Assembly (NCBI RefSeq): GCF_030814475.1
Contig: NZ_JAUSVF010000001.1
Span: 310,001 to 374,000 of the forward strand
Source: Pararhizobium capsulatum DSM 1112
Lineage (GTDB): Bacteria > Pseudomonadota > Alphaproteobacteria > Rhizobiales > Rhizobiaceae
DNA length: 64,000 bases
Direction: 5' to 3'
Below, piece by piece: positions 18,558 to 27,159 of this stretch (positions are counted from its first letter, which is position 1; every line of letters starts with the position of its first letter). The notes beneath the pieces are model-generated. The model was not told the DNA's origin. It saw only the letters and a program-made list of their open reading frames with translations, and did no database searches. The position numbers and the translations under genes are program-made.

Positions 18558-19895
18558 TTATAGAACGATGCGAGCTTCCACCCCGTCACTCGCTCCGCTT
18601 GCCGGGGAACGAAGTTCGAAAGTGCCGTTCATCTGAGCGATGAGCTTGGTGACGATGGAAAGGCCGAGGCCAGACCCAACCGCCGTTGTTTTGCCCCGAG
18701 CGAAGCGGGCCGTCAGACCCGAAAGGACGTGGGCATCAATGACCGGACCGCCATTGGAAATGGAGATTGCCCCGTCTCTGTTTATACGAACGCGCACCGG
18801 CTGTTTGATATCGCCATGGATAAGCGCATTTTCGAGAAGATTGCGCATCACGATCGCAAAGGCATCGCCATTGATCGGTCGAACAAGCGTTGCCCCCTCG
18901 GCGATCTCCAACTCTATCGCGCCTTGAATCGTGGCAAGCCGCCTCGTCTCGTCGATAACTGCACGAAGAATGGGAAGCATGTCTTCCGGCGTGTCGATGA
19001 CGGCAATACCAGCCTCGGCACGCGAGAGCTGCAGGAGCTTTTCGGCAAGCCGGCCGAGATTGCCGAGCGAGCGGGCGATTTGCCCTGCCCGGACTTTCTG
19101 CGGCCCATTGTCCAGCTCCTGGATAAGACGTTGGGTCTGCGCCAGGGCACCAGCGATGGGCGTACGAAGCTCATGGGCGCTGTTGGCCGTAAACTCCCGC
19201 TCCGCTTCCAAAGCGATCGTCAATCGCTCGAGAAGGAGGTTTACCGACCGGGCAATCGGTTGAAGTTCGACCGGCAGGCGGTTGTCGTCAATCGGCGCCA
19301 TATTGCCGCCGTCCTTGCTGGCAATCTGGGCACGCAGGTTCTCGACAGGCTTCAGGATCCGACGAACAATCAGGCGGATAGCAAAAATGCTGCAGGGTAT
19401 CAGCACCAGCAGAGGCAGAAGCAAGGTACTTCCACCCTCAACGGCCGCTTCCCGCCGAAACGATAGCGGATCAGCCACCTGGACGAAGATCTTGTTGTCA
19501 GGAGAAACGGCGGTGTAAATACGATACGCCGGCGTATCATGGTAGCCACGCTTAAGCGGTGCTTCGAGCAGTTGACCACTCAGGGCGTGCGAACGCAGCA
19601 GCACCGCACCGGTCCCGTCGCGAACCTGATAGGTCAGGTAAGCTTCTTCCGGCAAGGTATCCGACTCGATTCGGCCCGGACCATCGCCGTCATCCTTGCG
19701 GGCCAGGTCATCAAGCACCAGCGGTAACAAGCGCTCAGCAGTCTCTTGCAGGACGCTATCGAAGATTTCGCTGAATTCGTCGAGCATGACCATGATGCCA
19801 AGACTTGCCGCAACCAGCCAGAAGGCCGTAACAGTGCTCGTCAAGGCGATGATCAGTCGTCGGCTCATACTTGCCGCGGCAGGCCTTTTCGTCAT
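18558..19895 (-). CDS. Sensor histidine kinase (PmrB/QseC-like)
   Basis: 445-residue inner-membrane kinase. TM1 is near residues 12-36, a periplasmic sensor of about 110 residues follows, TM2 (LLLPLLVLIPCSIFAIRLIV) is near 157-177, then HAMP and the dimerisation helix with His241 in NSAHELRTP. The ATPase domain carries NLLENALIHG (N box) and GSGLGLSIV (G2). It shares a 4-nt ATGA overlap with the response regulator gene. With eptA immediately upstream, an envelope-stress or cationic-peptide sensing role similar to PmrB is plausible but inferred. Confidence 0.92.
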   Translation of the reverse strand: MTKRPAAASMSRRLIIALTSTVTAFWLVAASLGIMVMLDEFSEIFDSVLQETAERLLPLVLDDLARKDDGDGPGRIESDTLPEEAYLTYQVRDGTGAVLLRSHALSGQLLEAPLKRGYHDTPAYRIYTAVSPDNKIFVQVADPLSFRREAAVEGGSTLLLPLLVLIPCSIFAIRLIVRRILKPVENLRAQIASKDGGNMAPIDDNRLPVELQPIARSVNLLLERLTIALEAEREFTANSAHELRTPIAGALAQTQRLIQELDNGPQKVRAGQIARSLGNLGRLAEKLLQLSRAEAGIAVIDTPEDMLPILRAVIDETRRLATIQGAIELEIAEGATLVRPINGDAFAIVMRNLLENALIHGDIKQPVRVRINRDGAISISNGGPVIDAHVLSGLTARFARGKTTAVGSGLGLSIVTKLIAQMNGTFELRSPASGASDGVEARIVL

Positions 19896-20575
19896 GCCTT
19901 CGCTTCCAGGCTATAGCCGAGCCCGCGCACGGTGCCGATGCGTTCCTTGCCAATCTTCTTGCGAAGCCGGCTCACATAGACCTCCACGGTGTTGCTTTCG
20001 ATCTCGGAACCGAAGGCATAGAGCGCTTCCTCGATCTGTACTTTCGAGACAATTGCACCCGGTCGCTCAAGCAATCTTTCAAGCACGGCCCATTCGCGGC
20101 CACTGAGCGAAACTGCATCGCCATCAACGGTCAGATGACGGTTGGCCTGATCCACGGTGATCCCCGGCAAACGAACGACGGAGGCGGGTTTGCCCTGATA
20201 TCGCCGCGCTACGGCATGGATGCGCGCCGAAAGCTCGTCGAGATCGAAGGGTTTTACCAGATAGTCGTCAGCGCCGCTGTTAAGCCCCTCGATCCGGTCG
20301 CTGATCTGATCGTGCGCCGTCAGGATAATCACCGGCGTCGCATCCTCCCGGCCGCGAAGCTGTTTCAACAACCTCAGGCCGGAGCCATCTGGCAGACGCA
20401 GATCCAGGAGGATGAGCCCATACGCCGTAACACGCGCAGTCGCCTGTGCATCCGCGATCGTACCGAACCAATCAACAGCGTGCCCAGCCGCGATCACATG
20501 GTCGCGGACGGCCTCGCCCAGGATTTCATCGTCTTCCACCAAAAGAATTCGCACGCGCCGCGTTCTTTCTTCCAT
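19892..20575 (-). CDS. OmpR-family response regulator (PmrA/QseB-like)
   Basis: 227-residue regulator. The receiver domain has acidic pocket E14-D15-D16 (VEDDE), phospho-acceptor Asp58 (LLDLRLPDGSG), Thr86 and Lys108 (VKPF). The C-terminal OmpR-type winged helix (from about 132) contains LSGREWAVLERLLERPG and SNTVEVYVSRLRKKIG. It is encoded just downstream of eptA (62 nt) and overlaps the kinase gene, so eptA may be co-transcribed with its own regulators. Confidence 0.94.
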   Translation of the reverse strand: MEERTRRVRILLVEDDEILGEAVRDHVIAAGHAVDWFGTIADAQATARVTAYGLILLDLRLPDGSGLRLLKQLRGREDATPVIILTAHDQISDRIEGLNSGADDYLVKPFDLDELSARIHAVARRYQGKPASVVRLPGITVDQANRHLTVDGDAVSLSGREWAVLERLLERPGAIVSKVQIEEALYAFGSEIESNTVEVYVSRLRKKIGKERIGTVRGLGYSLEAKA

Positions 20576-20637
20576 CTCGCCCGTCGCAAACTACCGCAAA
20601 CATAGAGCAAAATGAAAGCTTGCAAAGCCATGACACT

Positions 20638-22278
20638 TCAGGACATCGGCGCCAGTCGACAGGAAGCAAGCACATCCAGCGATGCATCGTAAATCGAAGT
20701 TTCGACGTTCATCATGCCAAGCACGCTCTGGAACAGGTTGTCATGCGAGCGCGGTTGATCGAGCGTCTTCTCAACACACGATCTTTCAACGCCCGTGGTT
20801 GCCGCGAAATCGTTGTCGAACCATAGGACGAACGGGATATGCGTCTGTTCCTTGGGAGCGATGAAATAGGGCATGCCGTGCAGGTAAACGCTGTTTTCGC
20901 CTAGCGATTCTCCATGATCGGACATGTAGAGCATAGACGCTGCAATCTTGTCGCCGTGGCATTTTAGCCGATCGATAATGCCAGCCAGAATATGATCGGT
21001 GTAAAGGATCGTATTGTCGTAGGCGTTGATAATTTCCTGCTGCGTGCAGGCCGTGAATTCCACCGAACGGCAATCGGGCTGGAATCGACGAAACTCATCC
21101 GGGTAGCGAAGACTGTATGCGGGGCCGTGGCTTCCGAGCTGGTGCAGCACGAGAACACTGTCGCCCTTGATCGTGTCAAGCCAGGCGTCCACCCGGTCGA
21201 GGAAAATGCCGTCCTGGCATTCACCATCCTTGCAAAACCGGGGGTCTTTGATCGCTGGCAGGTTCACGAAAGCGATCCTGTCGGCAACACCCTTGCTGCC
21301 GGTATTGTTGTCCCACCAGGCAATATTGATGCCTGCATGAGAAAGGACGTCAGGCAGTGTTTCGGTCGAAAGACCCTTGAGGTGCGTATATTTCTTGCGG
21401 GTATAGACGGAAAACATGCAAGGCAGGGACACGGCCGTTGCCGTGCCGCAACTCGTCGTATCCGGGAAATAGAGCACCTTCTGTGCCTTGAGTTCCGGAT
21501 TGGTTTCGCGACTATATCCGCCAAGCGAGAAATCCGCAGAGCGTGCGGCTTCGCCGGCCACGATGATGGTAACCCGCGGCTTTTGCGATGGGATGCCGAC
21601 GCTCACGCGTTTCGCGTCCGAACCGAGGGGCTCCACCAGAAGATGCCGCTCGCCGCCACGATCGATCGTGTAGTGGACAGCACTTGCCAAAGGCACGAAG
21701 GGATTGATGACCCGGGCGAGATCCTTGTGGGTCCGCACGGTGGACGCGAAAACGCGCGCCTGGCTCATCGCCGATATGGCAAATGCCAGCAGGCAGGGCA
21801 GGATGATGGCCAGGTTCCAGGCAACCTTCGACCAGAACGAACGATGGAGGATCTCGGTCCACGCAAGAAGAATGCACGGAAACACTGCCGTCAGCACAAT
21901 ATGCAGGAAAAGCCCCGGCGTCAGGACACGGCCCGATTCCGGCCCCGTGGTTTCCAGGACGTTCCGAATCATCTCGGTATCGACGATCACGCCATAGTTG
22001 TCGGTGAACCACGCCGCGAGGGAAGCCGTCAGGATCAGCAGCATGAAGACCGGCTTTGTCACGTATTTTACTGAAACTGCAGTCAAAACAGCGGTGAAGA
22101 GAGCAAGCAAGCCGATGGCAAGTGCGCTGAGGGTTACGATATTTCCAGCAAGATAGGTGTCGGCACGAACCCAGAACGTCCGGTTGAGAACAACCAGCAA
22201 GAACAGCGCGACAAGGAAGCTCAGCGTGGCGCTGCCGATGCGCGGTCGGTTGTTTGCAAGGAAAGCGAAGAAGGGCAA
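20638..22278 (-). CDS. eptA: Lipid A phosphoethanolamine transferase, EptA/MCR-like
   Basis: 546-residue inner-membrane enzyme that transfers phosphoethanolamine from phosphatidylethanolamine to lipid A. Five hydrophobic segments fill residues 18-170. The periplasmic sulfatase-fold domain has Glu243 (VAGEAARSADFSLGGY), the nucleophile Thr281 in SCGTATAVSLPCMFS with Cys277/Cys287 spaced as in MCR-1 (Cys281/Cys291), and the metal-binding MSDHGESLGENSVYLHGMPY. The usual GETAR reads GEAAR. The start appears to be a TTG with AGGA 9 nt upstream, placed at the foot of a nested stem-loop. Such modification gives polymyxin resistance in other bacteria; resistance here is not shown. Confidence 0.92.
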   Translation of the reverse strand: MPFFAFLANNRPRIGSATLSFLVALFLLVVLNRTFWVRADTYLAGNIVTLSALAIGLLALFTAVLTAVSVKYVTKPVFMLLILTASLAAWFTDNYGVIVDTEMIRNVLETTGPESGRVLTPGLFLHIVLTAVFPCILLAWTEILHRSFWSKVAWNLAIILPCLLAFAISAMSQARVFASTVRTHKDLARVINPFVPLASAVHYTIDRGGERHLLVEPLGSDAKRVSVGIPSQKPRVTIIVAGEAARSADFSLGGYSRETNPELKAQKVLYFPDTTSCGTATAVSLPCMFSVYTRKKYTHLKGLSTETLPDVLSHAGINIAWWDNNTGSKGVADRIAFVNLPAIKDPRFCKDGECQDGIFLDRVDAWLDTIKGDSVLVLHQLGSHGPAYSLRYPDEFRRFQPDCRSVEFTACTQQEIINAYDNTILYTDHILAGIIDRLKCHGDKIAASMLYMSDHGESLGENSVYLHGMPYFIAPKEQTHIPFVLWFDNDFAATTGVERSCVEKTLDQPRSHDNLFQSVLGMMNVETSIYDASLDVLASCRLAPMS

Positions 22279-22323
22279 GAGACGAAATCCTGGGCCAGTT
22301 TGACTGGCTCCACATCTCGTCTC
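22279..22323 (-). promoter_or_regulatory. Nested stem-loop at the eptA start codon
   Basis: Outer arms GAGACGA (22279-22285) and TCGTCTC (22317-22323) enclose an inner hairpin GCCAGT-TTG-ACTGGC (22294-22308). On the mRNA the outer 3' arm ends directly against the TTG start, and the AGGA ribosome binding site lies between the two stems, so folding could gate translation. Inferred from pairing only. Confidence 0.45.
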
Positions 22324-22362
22324 CTATCCTGACAACAACCTGAATATGGCTGCCAGACGTCG

Positions 22363-23520
22363 TCAGAGAAGTTTGCGATCCGCCAGATTGTGCATCAGTT
22401 GCCCGACACCGAAGGTCCAGGGGGCGCACTCGGTGGAAAGTCGGACGCGATTGGTAAGCGCACCAAGGTCCGGATTGGAGATCGTCACGATATCTCCGAC
22501 CTTATGGGTGAAGCCCTGGCCGGGGATATCGCGATCCTCCACCGGGGCAAACAATGTGCCCATGAAGAGTGCGAGCCCATCCGGGTATTGGTGATGTCGG
22601 CCGATCGTCTGCGCAACGAGATCGAGCGGATCGCGGCTGATCTCCTTCATGGAACTGCGGCCGACAAGCACATAGCCGTCTTCACCCTTCACATGCAGGT
22701 CCAGGTCCGCGTTGCGAACCGTGTCCAACGAATAGCTCGCATCGAAAAGCCGAATGAAGGGACCGATCGCGCAGGAAGCGTTGTTGTCCTTAGCTTTACC
22801 AAGCAGGAGCGCTGAACGCCCTTCCACATCGCGCAAGTTGACGTCATTGCCGAGCGTGGCGCCCTTTACGCGCCCGTTGCTATCGACAACAAGCACAATC
22901 TCAGGCTCGGGATTGTTCCATTTCGAAATTGGATGCAGACCGACATCGGCGCCGTGTCCGACGGAGGAGAGGATCTGCGCTTTGGAAAAAACCTCGGCAT
23001 CCGGGCCGATGCCAACCTCCAGATATTGTGACCAGACACCTTCTTCTATCAAGGCTGCCTTGACCTCTGCCGCCTGCGGCGAACCGGCTTTCAGATTGCG
23101 CAGGCTGTCGCCGATAATGGAAACGACCTTTTCACGGATTTTGACGGCAAGATCGGGATTGCCAGCGGCTCGCTCCTCGATGACGCGCTCTATCATCGAG
23201 CGTGCGAAGGTGACGCCGCAGGCTTTCACAGCCTGGAGATCGATAGGGGCCAGAAGGTGCGGTGTTTTAGCATCTCCAGCCGCCGTCAAAGACGCAGTCA
23301 GCATATCCTCGACCGTACCCAAAGCATCACCCGAACGGGACGCCAGGATGCCGACAGGGTCATCGTGCTCCAGGAGATCGCGCATCGTCGCGATATTGCC
23401 ACTGGTGATATCGGTGACCAAACCTTCCCTGACGACTACAACCGAAGGACCGGAGAATTCGGGGCGCCAAACGCGACCGACAAAGGTTCCCCTTTTGAAG
23501 ACGTCCGTCTGTCCTGTCAT
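22363..23520 (-). CDS. Fumarylacetoacetate hydrolase-family protein, XylX-like
   Basis: 385-residue protein of the FAH superfamily. Conserved blocks include VTFARSMIERVIEERAAG, EGVWSQYLEVGIGPDAEVF, HPISKWNNPEPEIVLVVDS (metal ligands), LGNDVNLRDVEGRSALLLGK and KDNNASCAIGPFIRLFD. These closely recall Caulobacter XylX, the 2-keto-3-deoxy-D-xylonate dehydratase of the Weimberg pathway, and related sugar-acid dehydratases. No other pathway gene is adjacent, so the substrate assignment is tentative. The ATG at 23520 follows AGGAG; the frame is open for 60 more codons upstream without family character. Confidence 0.82.
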   Translation of the reverse strand: MTGQTDVFKRGTFVGRVWRPEFSGPSVVVVREGLVTDITSGNIATMRDLLEHDDPVGILASRSGDALGTVEDMLTASLTAAGDAKTPHLLAPIDLQAVKACGVTFARSMIERVIEERAAGNPDLAVKIREKVVSIIGDSLRNLKAGSPQAAEVKAALIEEGVWSQYLEVGIGPDAEVFSKAQILSSVGHGADVGLHPISKWNNPEPEIVLVVDSNGRVKGATLGNDVNLRDVEGRSALLLGKAKDNNASCAIGPFIRLFDASYSLDTVRNADLDLHVKGEDGYVLVGRSSMKEISRDPLDLVAQTIGRHHQYPDGLALFMGTLFAPVEDRDIPGQGFTHKVGDIVTISNPDLGALTNRVRLSTECAPWTFGVGQLMHNLADRKLL

Positions 23521-23620
23521 GTCCCTGCGCTCCTGTTTGATGCCCGGCAAAGCGGGTGGTTCTATTTTTCTCCGGGAGATGAGCACGCACGAGGGTATCT
23601 GATCAAGCACCGGACATGCA

Positions 23621-23649
23621 AAAGCCGGCCGCAGGGTCGGGCCGGCTTT
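23621..23649 (-). terminator. Rho-independent terminator after the small gene opposite leuB
   Basis: Perfect 10-bp inverted repeat (AAAGCCGGCC / GGCCGGCTTT, 9-nt loop) followed on the minus strand by a short T run (CTTTTGC). It touches the stop codon of the 58-residue frame and lies upstream of the FAH gene, where no terminator is needed unless a transcript ends there. Confidence 0.6.
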
Positions 23650-23825
23650 CACATGAATGGAGGAAGAAGCTCTGGCGAAGCGCGATGCTCCGGTAGCCAA
23701 GAGGATCGCAGCATGGCGTCCGGTTCGTTGTTTTGCGGGAACTCAACAAATCGGTAGCAGCGCACGAATCTTTCTCCCACCGCATTTTCCTTGGCAGAAA
23801 GTTGCGTTAAGAACGCGCCCGACAT
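23649..23825 (-). CDS. Small protein of 58 residues divergent from leuB
   Basis: Unrecognised short frame, [16 protein letters not shown]... ending ...PELLPPFM, with balanced composition, a central [10 protein letters not shown] segment and [15 protein letters not shown] near the end. The stop codon abuts a strong inverted repeat, and the gene would be divergent from leuB (36 nt apart). This arrangement suggests a real gene rather than a chance frame. No strong ribosome binding site precedes the ATG; an in-frame GTG at 23849 is an alternative start. The same frame continues open antisense to leuB, so it needs outside confirmation. No signal peptide or membrane helix. Confidence 0.5.
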   Translation of the reverse strand: MSGAFLTQLSAKENAVGERFVRCYRFVEFPQNNEPDAMLRSSWLPEHRASPELLPPFM

Positions 23826-23861
23826 GACGTCGAGACATTTTGCAAACACGAGGAATTCCCC

Positions 23862-24974
23862 ATGACAGTGCGCAACCTGTTCCTTCTGCCCGGCGACGGC
23901 ATCGGCCCGGAAGCCATGGCGGAAGTTCGCAAGATCATCGCCTACATGAATGATGAAATGGCAACCGGTTTTACCATCGACGAAGGCCTCGTCGGCGGTT
24001 CGGCCTATGACGCCCACGGCGCAGCCATTTCCGACGCGGACATGGGAAAGGCTATGGCGGCCGATGCAGTGCTGTTCGGCGCAGTCGGCGGCCCGAAGTG
24101 GGATGATGTCCCTTACGAAGTACGCCCGGAAGCCGGCCTCCTGCGTCTGCGCAAGGATATGGAGCTCTTTGCAAACCTGCGCCCGGCGATCTGCTATCCG
24201 GCGCTTGCAGCCGCATCGTCGCTGAAGCCGGAGCTCGTCGAAGGCCTCGACATCCTGATCATCCGCGAACTGACCGGCGGCGTCTATTTCGGCGAGCCGA
24301 AAACGATCACCGATCTTGGCAACGGCCAGAAGCGCGCCATCGACACCCAGGTCTACGATACCTATGAAATCGAACGCATCTCCGGTGTCGCCTTCGAAAT
24401 GGCCCGTACCCGCCAGAACCGCGTCTGCTCCATGGAAAAGCGCAACGTCATGAAGTCGGGCGTGCTCTGGAACCAGGTGGTAACCGCGACCCACAAGGAC
24501 AAGTATTCCGACGTGCAGCTTGAGCACATGCTTGCCGATGCCGGCGGCATGCAGCTGGTTCGCCAGCCCAAGCAGTTCGACGTGATCGTCACCGACAACC
24601 TGTTCGGCGACATGCTGTCCGACGTTGCCGCCATGCTGACCGGTTCGCTCGGCATGCTGCCATCTGCTTCACTAGGTGCACCGGATGCCAAGACTGGCAA
24701 GCGCAAGGCCCTCTACGAGCCAGTCCACGGCTCGGCACCGGATATCACGGGCAAAGGCATCGCCAACCCGATCGCGATGATCGCTTCCTTCGCCATGTGC
24801 CTGCGCTATTCCTTCAACCTGGTGAAGGAAGCCGACAACCTCGAAAAGGCAATCGCCAACGTGCTCGATCAGGGTATCCGGACCGGCGATATCATGGCCG
24901 ATGGCGCTCGCCAGGTCGGCACCGTCGAAATGGGCGACGCGATCCTTGCAGAATTCAAGGCGCTTTCCGTTTGA
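23862..24974 (+). CDS. leuB: 3-isopropylmalate dehydrogenase
   Basis: 370-residue NAD-dependent enzyme of leucine biosynthesis that oxidatively decarboxylates 3-isopropylmalate to 2-oxoisocaproate. Visible motifs: [14 protein letters not shown] at the N terminus, [16 protein letters not shown] for substrate binding, the [11 protein letters not shown] loop, [15 protein letters not shown], the metal-binding [17 protein letters not shown] (Asp cluster) and [18 protein letters not shown] for NAD. GAGGAATTCCCC precedes the ATG. leuC and leuD are not adjacent. Single cistron followed by a bidirectional terminator. Confidence 0.98.
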   Translation: MTVRNLFLLPGDGIGPEAMAEVRKIIAYMNDEMATGFTIDEGLVGGSAYDAHGAAISDADMGKAMAADAVLFGAVGGPKWDDVPYEVRPEAGLLRLRKDMELFANLRPAICYPALAAASSLKPELVEGLDILIIRELTGGVYFGEPKTITDLGNGQKRAIDTQVYDTYEIERISGVAFEMARTRQNRVCSMEKRNVMKSGVLWNQVVTATHKDKYSDVQLEHMLADAGGMQLVRQPKQFDVIVTDNLFGDMLSDVAAMLTGSLGMLPSASLGAPDAKTGKRKALYEPVHGSAPDITGKGIANPIAMIASFAMCLRYSFNLVKEADNLEKAIANVLDQGIRTGDIMADGARQVGTVEMGDAILAEFKALSV

Positions 24975-25027
24975 TCCTGGGATGGCTCCGGCCAAAACGG
25001 GAAAGACGCAATACTAATATCTGAAAT

Positions 25028-25063
25028 AAAAAAGCCCGGTGCGACATCGCACCGGGCTTTTTT
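25028..25063. terminator. Bidirectional terminator between leuB and the MHS transporter
   Basis: Long near-perfect hairpin AAAAAAGCCCGGTGCGA - CA - TCGCACCGGGCTTTTTT with T tracts on both strands. It serves leuB (plus) and the transporter gene (minus), which converge here. Confidence 0.9.
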
Positions 25064-25082
25064 GTGCATGTTTTGAACAATG

Positions 25083-26969
25083 TCACTCCATCGCGTGGAT
25101 GTCGCGATCCTTGGTTTCGGGCAGAAAGAGCATGCCGATGACCAGCGTGATGCCTGCAAACACGATCGGGTACCAGAGACCATAGTAGATATCGCCTTGG
25201 GCAGCACTCATTGCAAAGGCCGTTGCCGGCAGCAAACCACCGAACCAGCCGTTGCCGATATGGTAGGGCAGAGACATGCCGGTGTAGCGGATGCGGGTCG
25301 GGAACAGCTCGACCAGAAGAGCCGCGATCGGGCCGTAGACCATGGTCACGTAGATGACCAGCACGGTGAGCACGGCGATGACCATGACCCAATTTACCCG
25401 AGCCGGATCGGCGACCATCGTAAAGGCGCCGCCCTTGTCGATGGTGTAGACCGGCATGTCGGTGACACCAGCGGCTTCGGCCGCCGTCAGCAGCTTGGCC
25501 GCGACAAGCTCTTCGCCAGTCATGGTTGCCTTGTCGCCGCTGCGAACGGCTGCCGCATCGAGGGTGAGTTCAGGATTGGCGGCTACGAAGCCGTCAAGCT
25601 TGCTTTCCGGCACCTTCGCCGCACCGCGCACGAGCGGATAACCGCCGTCATGAAGCGCGATGTTGATCTGCTTTTCAAAGGCTCCGCCAAGAGCCTTTGC
25701 CTTGTCGCCGGCCGTAACCGCGTCGTAGCTGTTGACCGTTTCTTCGCCGATCTTGACGGTTGCCGGCGTGCCGGCTGGGCCGGGGACAACATCATAAGGC
25801 ACCGAGTTGCGTGTCAGGAACGACGTCGCGATATCGCAGGACGTCGTGAACTTTGCCGTACCCGTCGGGTTGAACTGGAACTTGCAGTCCGCCGGATCGG
25901 CCGTGACGGTTGCGCGAACGCTTTCCTGTGCCTCGGCCAGCGCCGGATTACCGGCCCAGGTCAATGCCTTGAACAGCGGGAAATAAGTGATCATGGCGAG
26001 CAGAAGGCCGGCCATGATGATCGGCTTGCGGCCGATTTTGTCCGACAGCCAGCCGAAGAAGACGAAGAAGCCGGTGCCGATCAGCAACGAGGCAGCAACC
26101 ATCAGGTTGGCCGACTGCCCATCGACCTTCAGGATGTTCTGCAGGAAGAACAGGGCGTAGAACTGGCCGGAATACCAGACAACGGCCTGGCCAACGACGG
26201 CACCGAACAGAGCAAGCAACGCGATCTTTGCGTTCTTCCACTGACCGAAGGCTTCGGTCAACGGCGCCTTGGAGCCCTTGCCTTCTTCCTTCATCTTCTT
26301 GAAAGCGGGTGATTCATTCATCTTCAAGCGAATCCAGACGGAAACGCCGAGCAAGATGCAGGAGAGCAGGAACGGAATGCGCCAGCCCCAGGCGGCGAAT
26401 GCTTCCTTGCCCAAGATCATCTGAACAGCAACGATAACCACCAGCGACAGGAAGAGACCGAGCGTCGCCGTGGTCTGGATCCATGAGGTGAAATAACCTC
26501 GTTTACCCTGGGGCGCGTGCTCGGCCACGTAGGTCGCAGCACCGCCATATTCACCACCGAGCGCCAGACCCTGCAGCATGCGCAGCGCAATCAGGAGAAT
26601 TGGAGCGGCAATGCCGATCGACGCCGCGCCGGGCAGGATGCCGACGAGGAAGGTCGATAGACCCATGATCAGGATGGTGACGAGGAAGGTATATTTGCGG
26701 CCGACGAGATCGCCGAGACGCCCGAACACAAGTGCACCGAACGGACGAACGAGGAAGCCTGCCGCGAAGGCAAGCAAGGCGAAGATGTTGCGGGTGGTTT
26801 CGGGATACGAACTGAAGAAGGTCGCGCCGATATAGACGGCCAGTGACCCATAGAGATAGAAATCGTACCACTCGAAGATCGTGCCGAGCGAGGAGGCGAA
26901 AATCACCTTCTTTTGCTCTGCTGTCATGGGGCCGGCCTTTTCACCGCCCACGGTCGCTACATTTGCCAT
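25083..26969 (-). CDS. MHS-family MFS transporter with large insert
   Basis: 628-residue metabolite:proton symporter of the MHS group (relatives: KgtP, ProP, ShiA). Typical features are the N-terminal GTIFEWYDFYLYGSLA, the loop 2-3 motif GRLGDLVGRKYTFL, and ALGGEYGGAATYVAEHAPQGKRG. TM segments are readable before and after residues 338-525, where about 190 polar residues are inserted between the usual TM8 and TM9. The insert has two cysteines (DCKFQF, TSCDI) and looks like a folded extracytoplasmic or loop domain. GGAGG before the ATG at 26969 fixes the start. The substrate is unknown. Confidence 0.88.
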   Translation of the reverse strand: MANVATVGGEKAGPMTAEQKKVIFASSLGTIFEWYDFYLYGSLAVYIGATFFSSYPETTRNIFALLAFAAGFLVRPFGALVFGRLGDLVGRKYTFLVTILIMGLSTFLVGILPGAASIGIAAPILLIALRMLQGLALGGEYGGAATYVAEHAPQGKRGYFTSWIQTTATLGLFLSLVVIVAVQMILGKEAFAAWGWRIPFLLSCILLGVSVWIRLKMNESPAFKKMKEEGKGSKAPLTEAFGQWKNAKIALLALFGAVVGQAVVWYSGQFYALFFLQNILKVDGQSANLMVAASLLIGTGFFVFFGWLSDKIGRKPIIMAGLLLAMITYFPLFKALTWAGNPALAEAQESVRATVTADPADCKFQFNPTGTAKFTTSCDIATSFLTRNSVPYDVVPGPAGTPATVKIGEETVNSYDAVTAGDKAKALGGAFEKQINIALHDGGYPLVRGAAKVPESKLDGFVAANPELTLDAAAVRSGDKATMTGEELVAAKLLTAAEAAGVTDMPVYTIDKGGAFTMVADPARVNWVMVIAVLTVLVIYVTMVYGPIAALLVELFPTRIRYTGMSLPYHIGNGWFGGLLPATAFAMSAAQGDIYYGLWYPIVFAGITLVIGMLFLPETKDRDIHAME

Positions 26970-27159
26970 TTCGATAGTCCTCCACTCAGAAACCGGCGTT
27001 GGAGCGCACCCCCGATGTTCGCAACCCTCCCTGGTCGCGAACGAAATGCACCACCGGAGCAGGATGGCAGAAAAGTCCAATCCCGCTAATAGTGCTTTCG
27101 GCTTATGACTTTAGTATAATATCAAGGGCATGATTACGGTAAACGGGCGACAAGAGCCT

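Noticed and set aside
23826..24527. Long minus-strand frame antisense to leuB
   Set aside because: A shadow of leuB codon bias (GC-rich third positions). Only its last 58 codons, outside leuB, are kept as a candidate gene.
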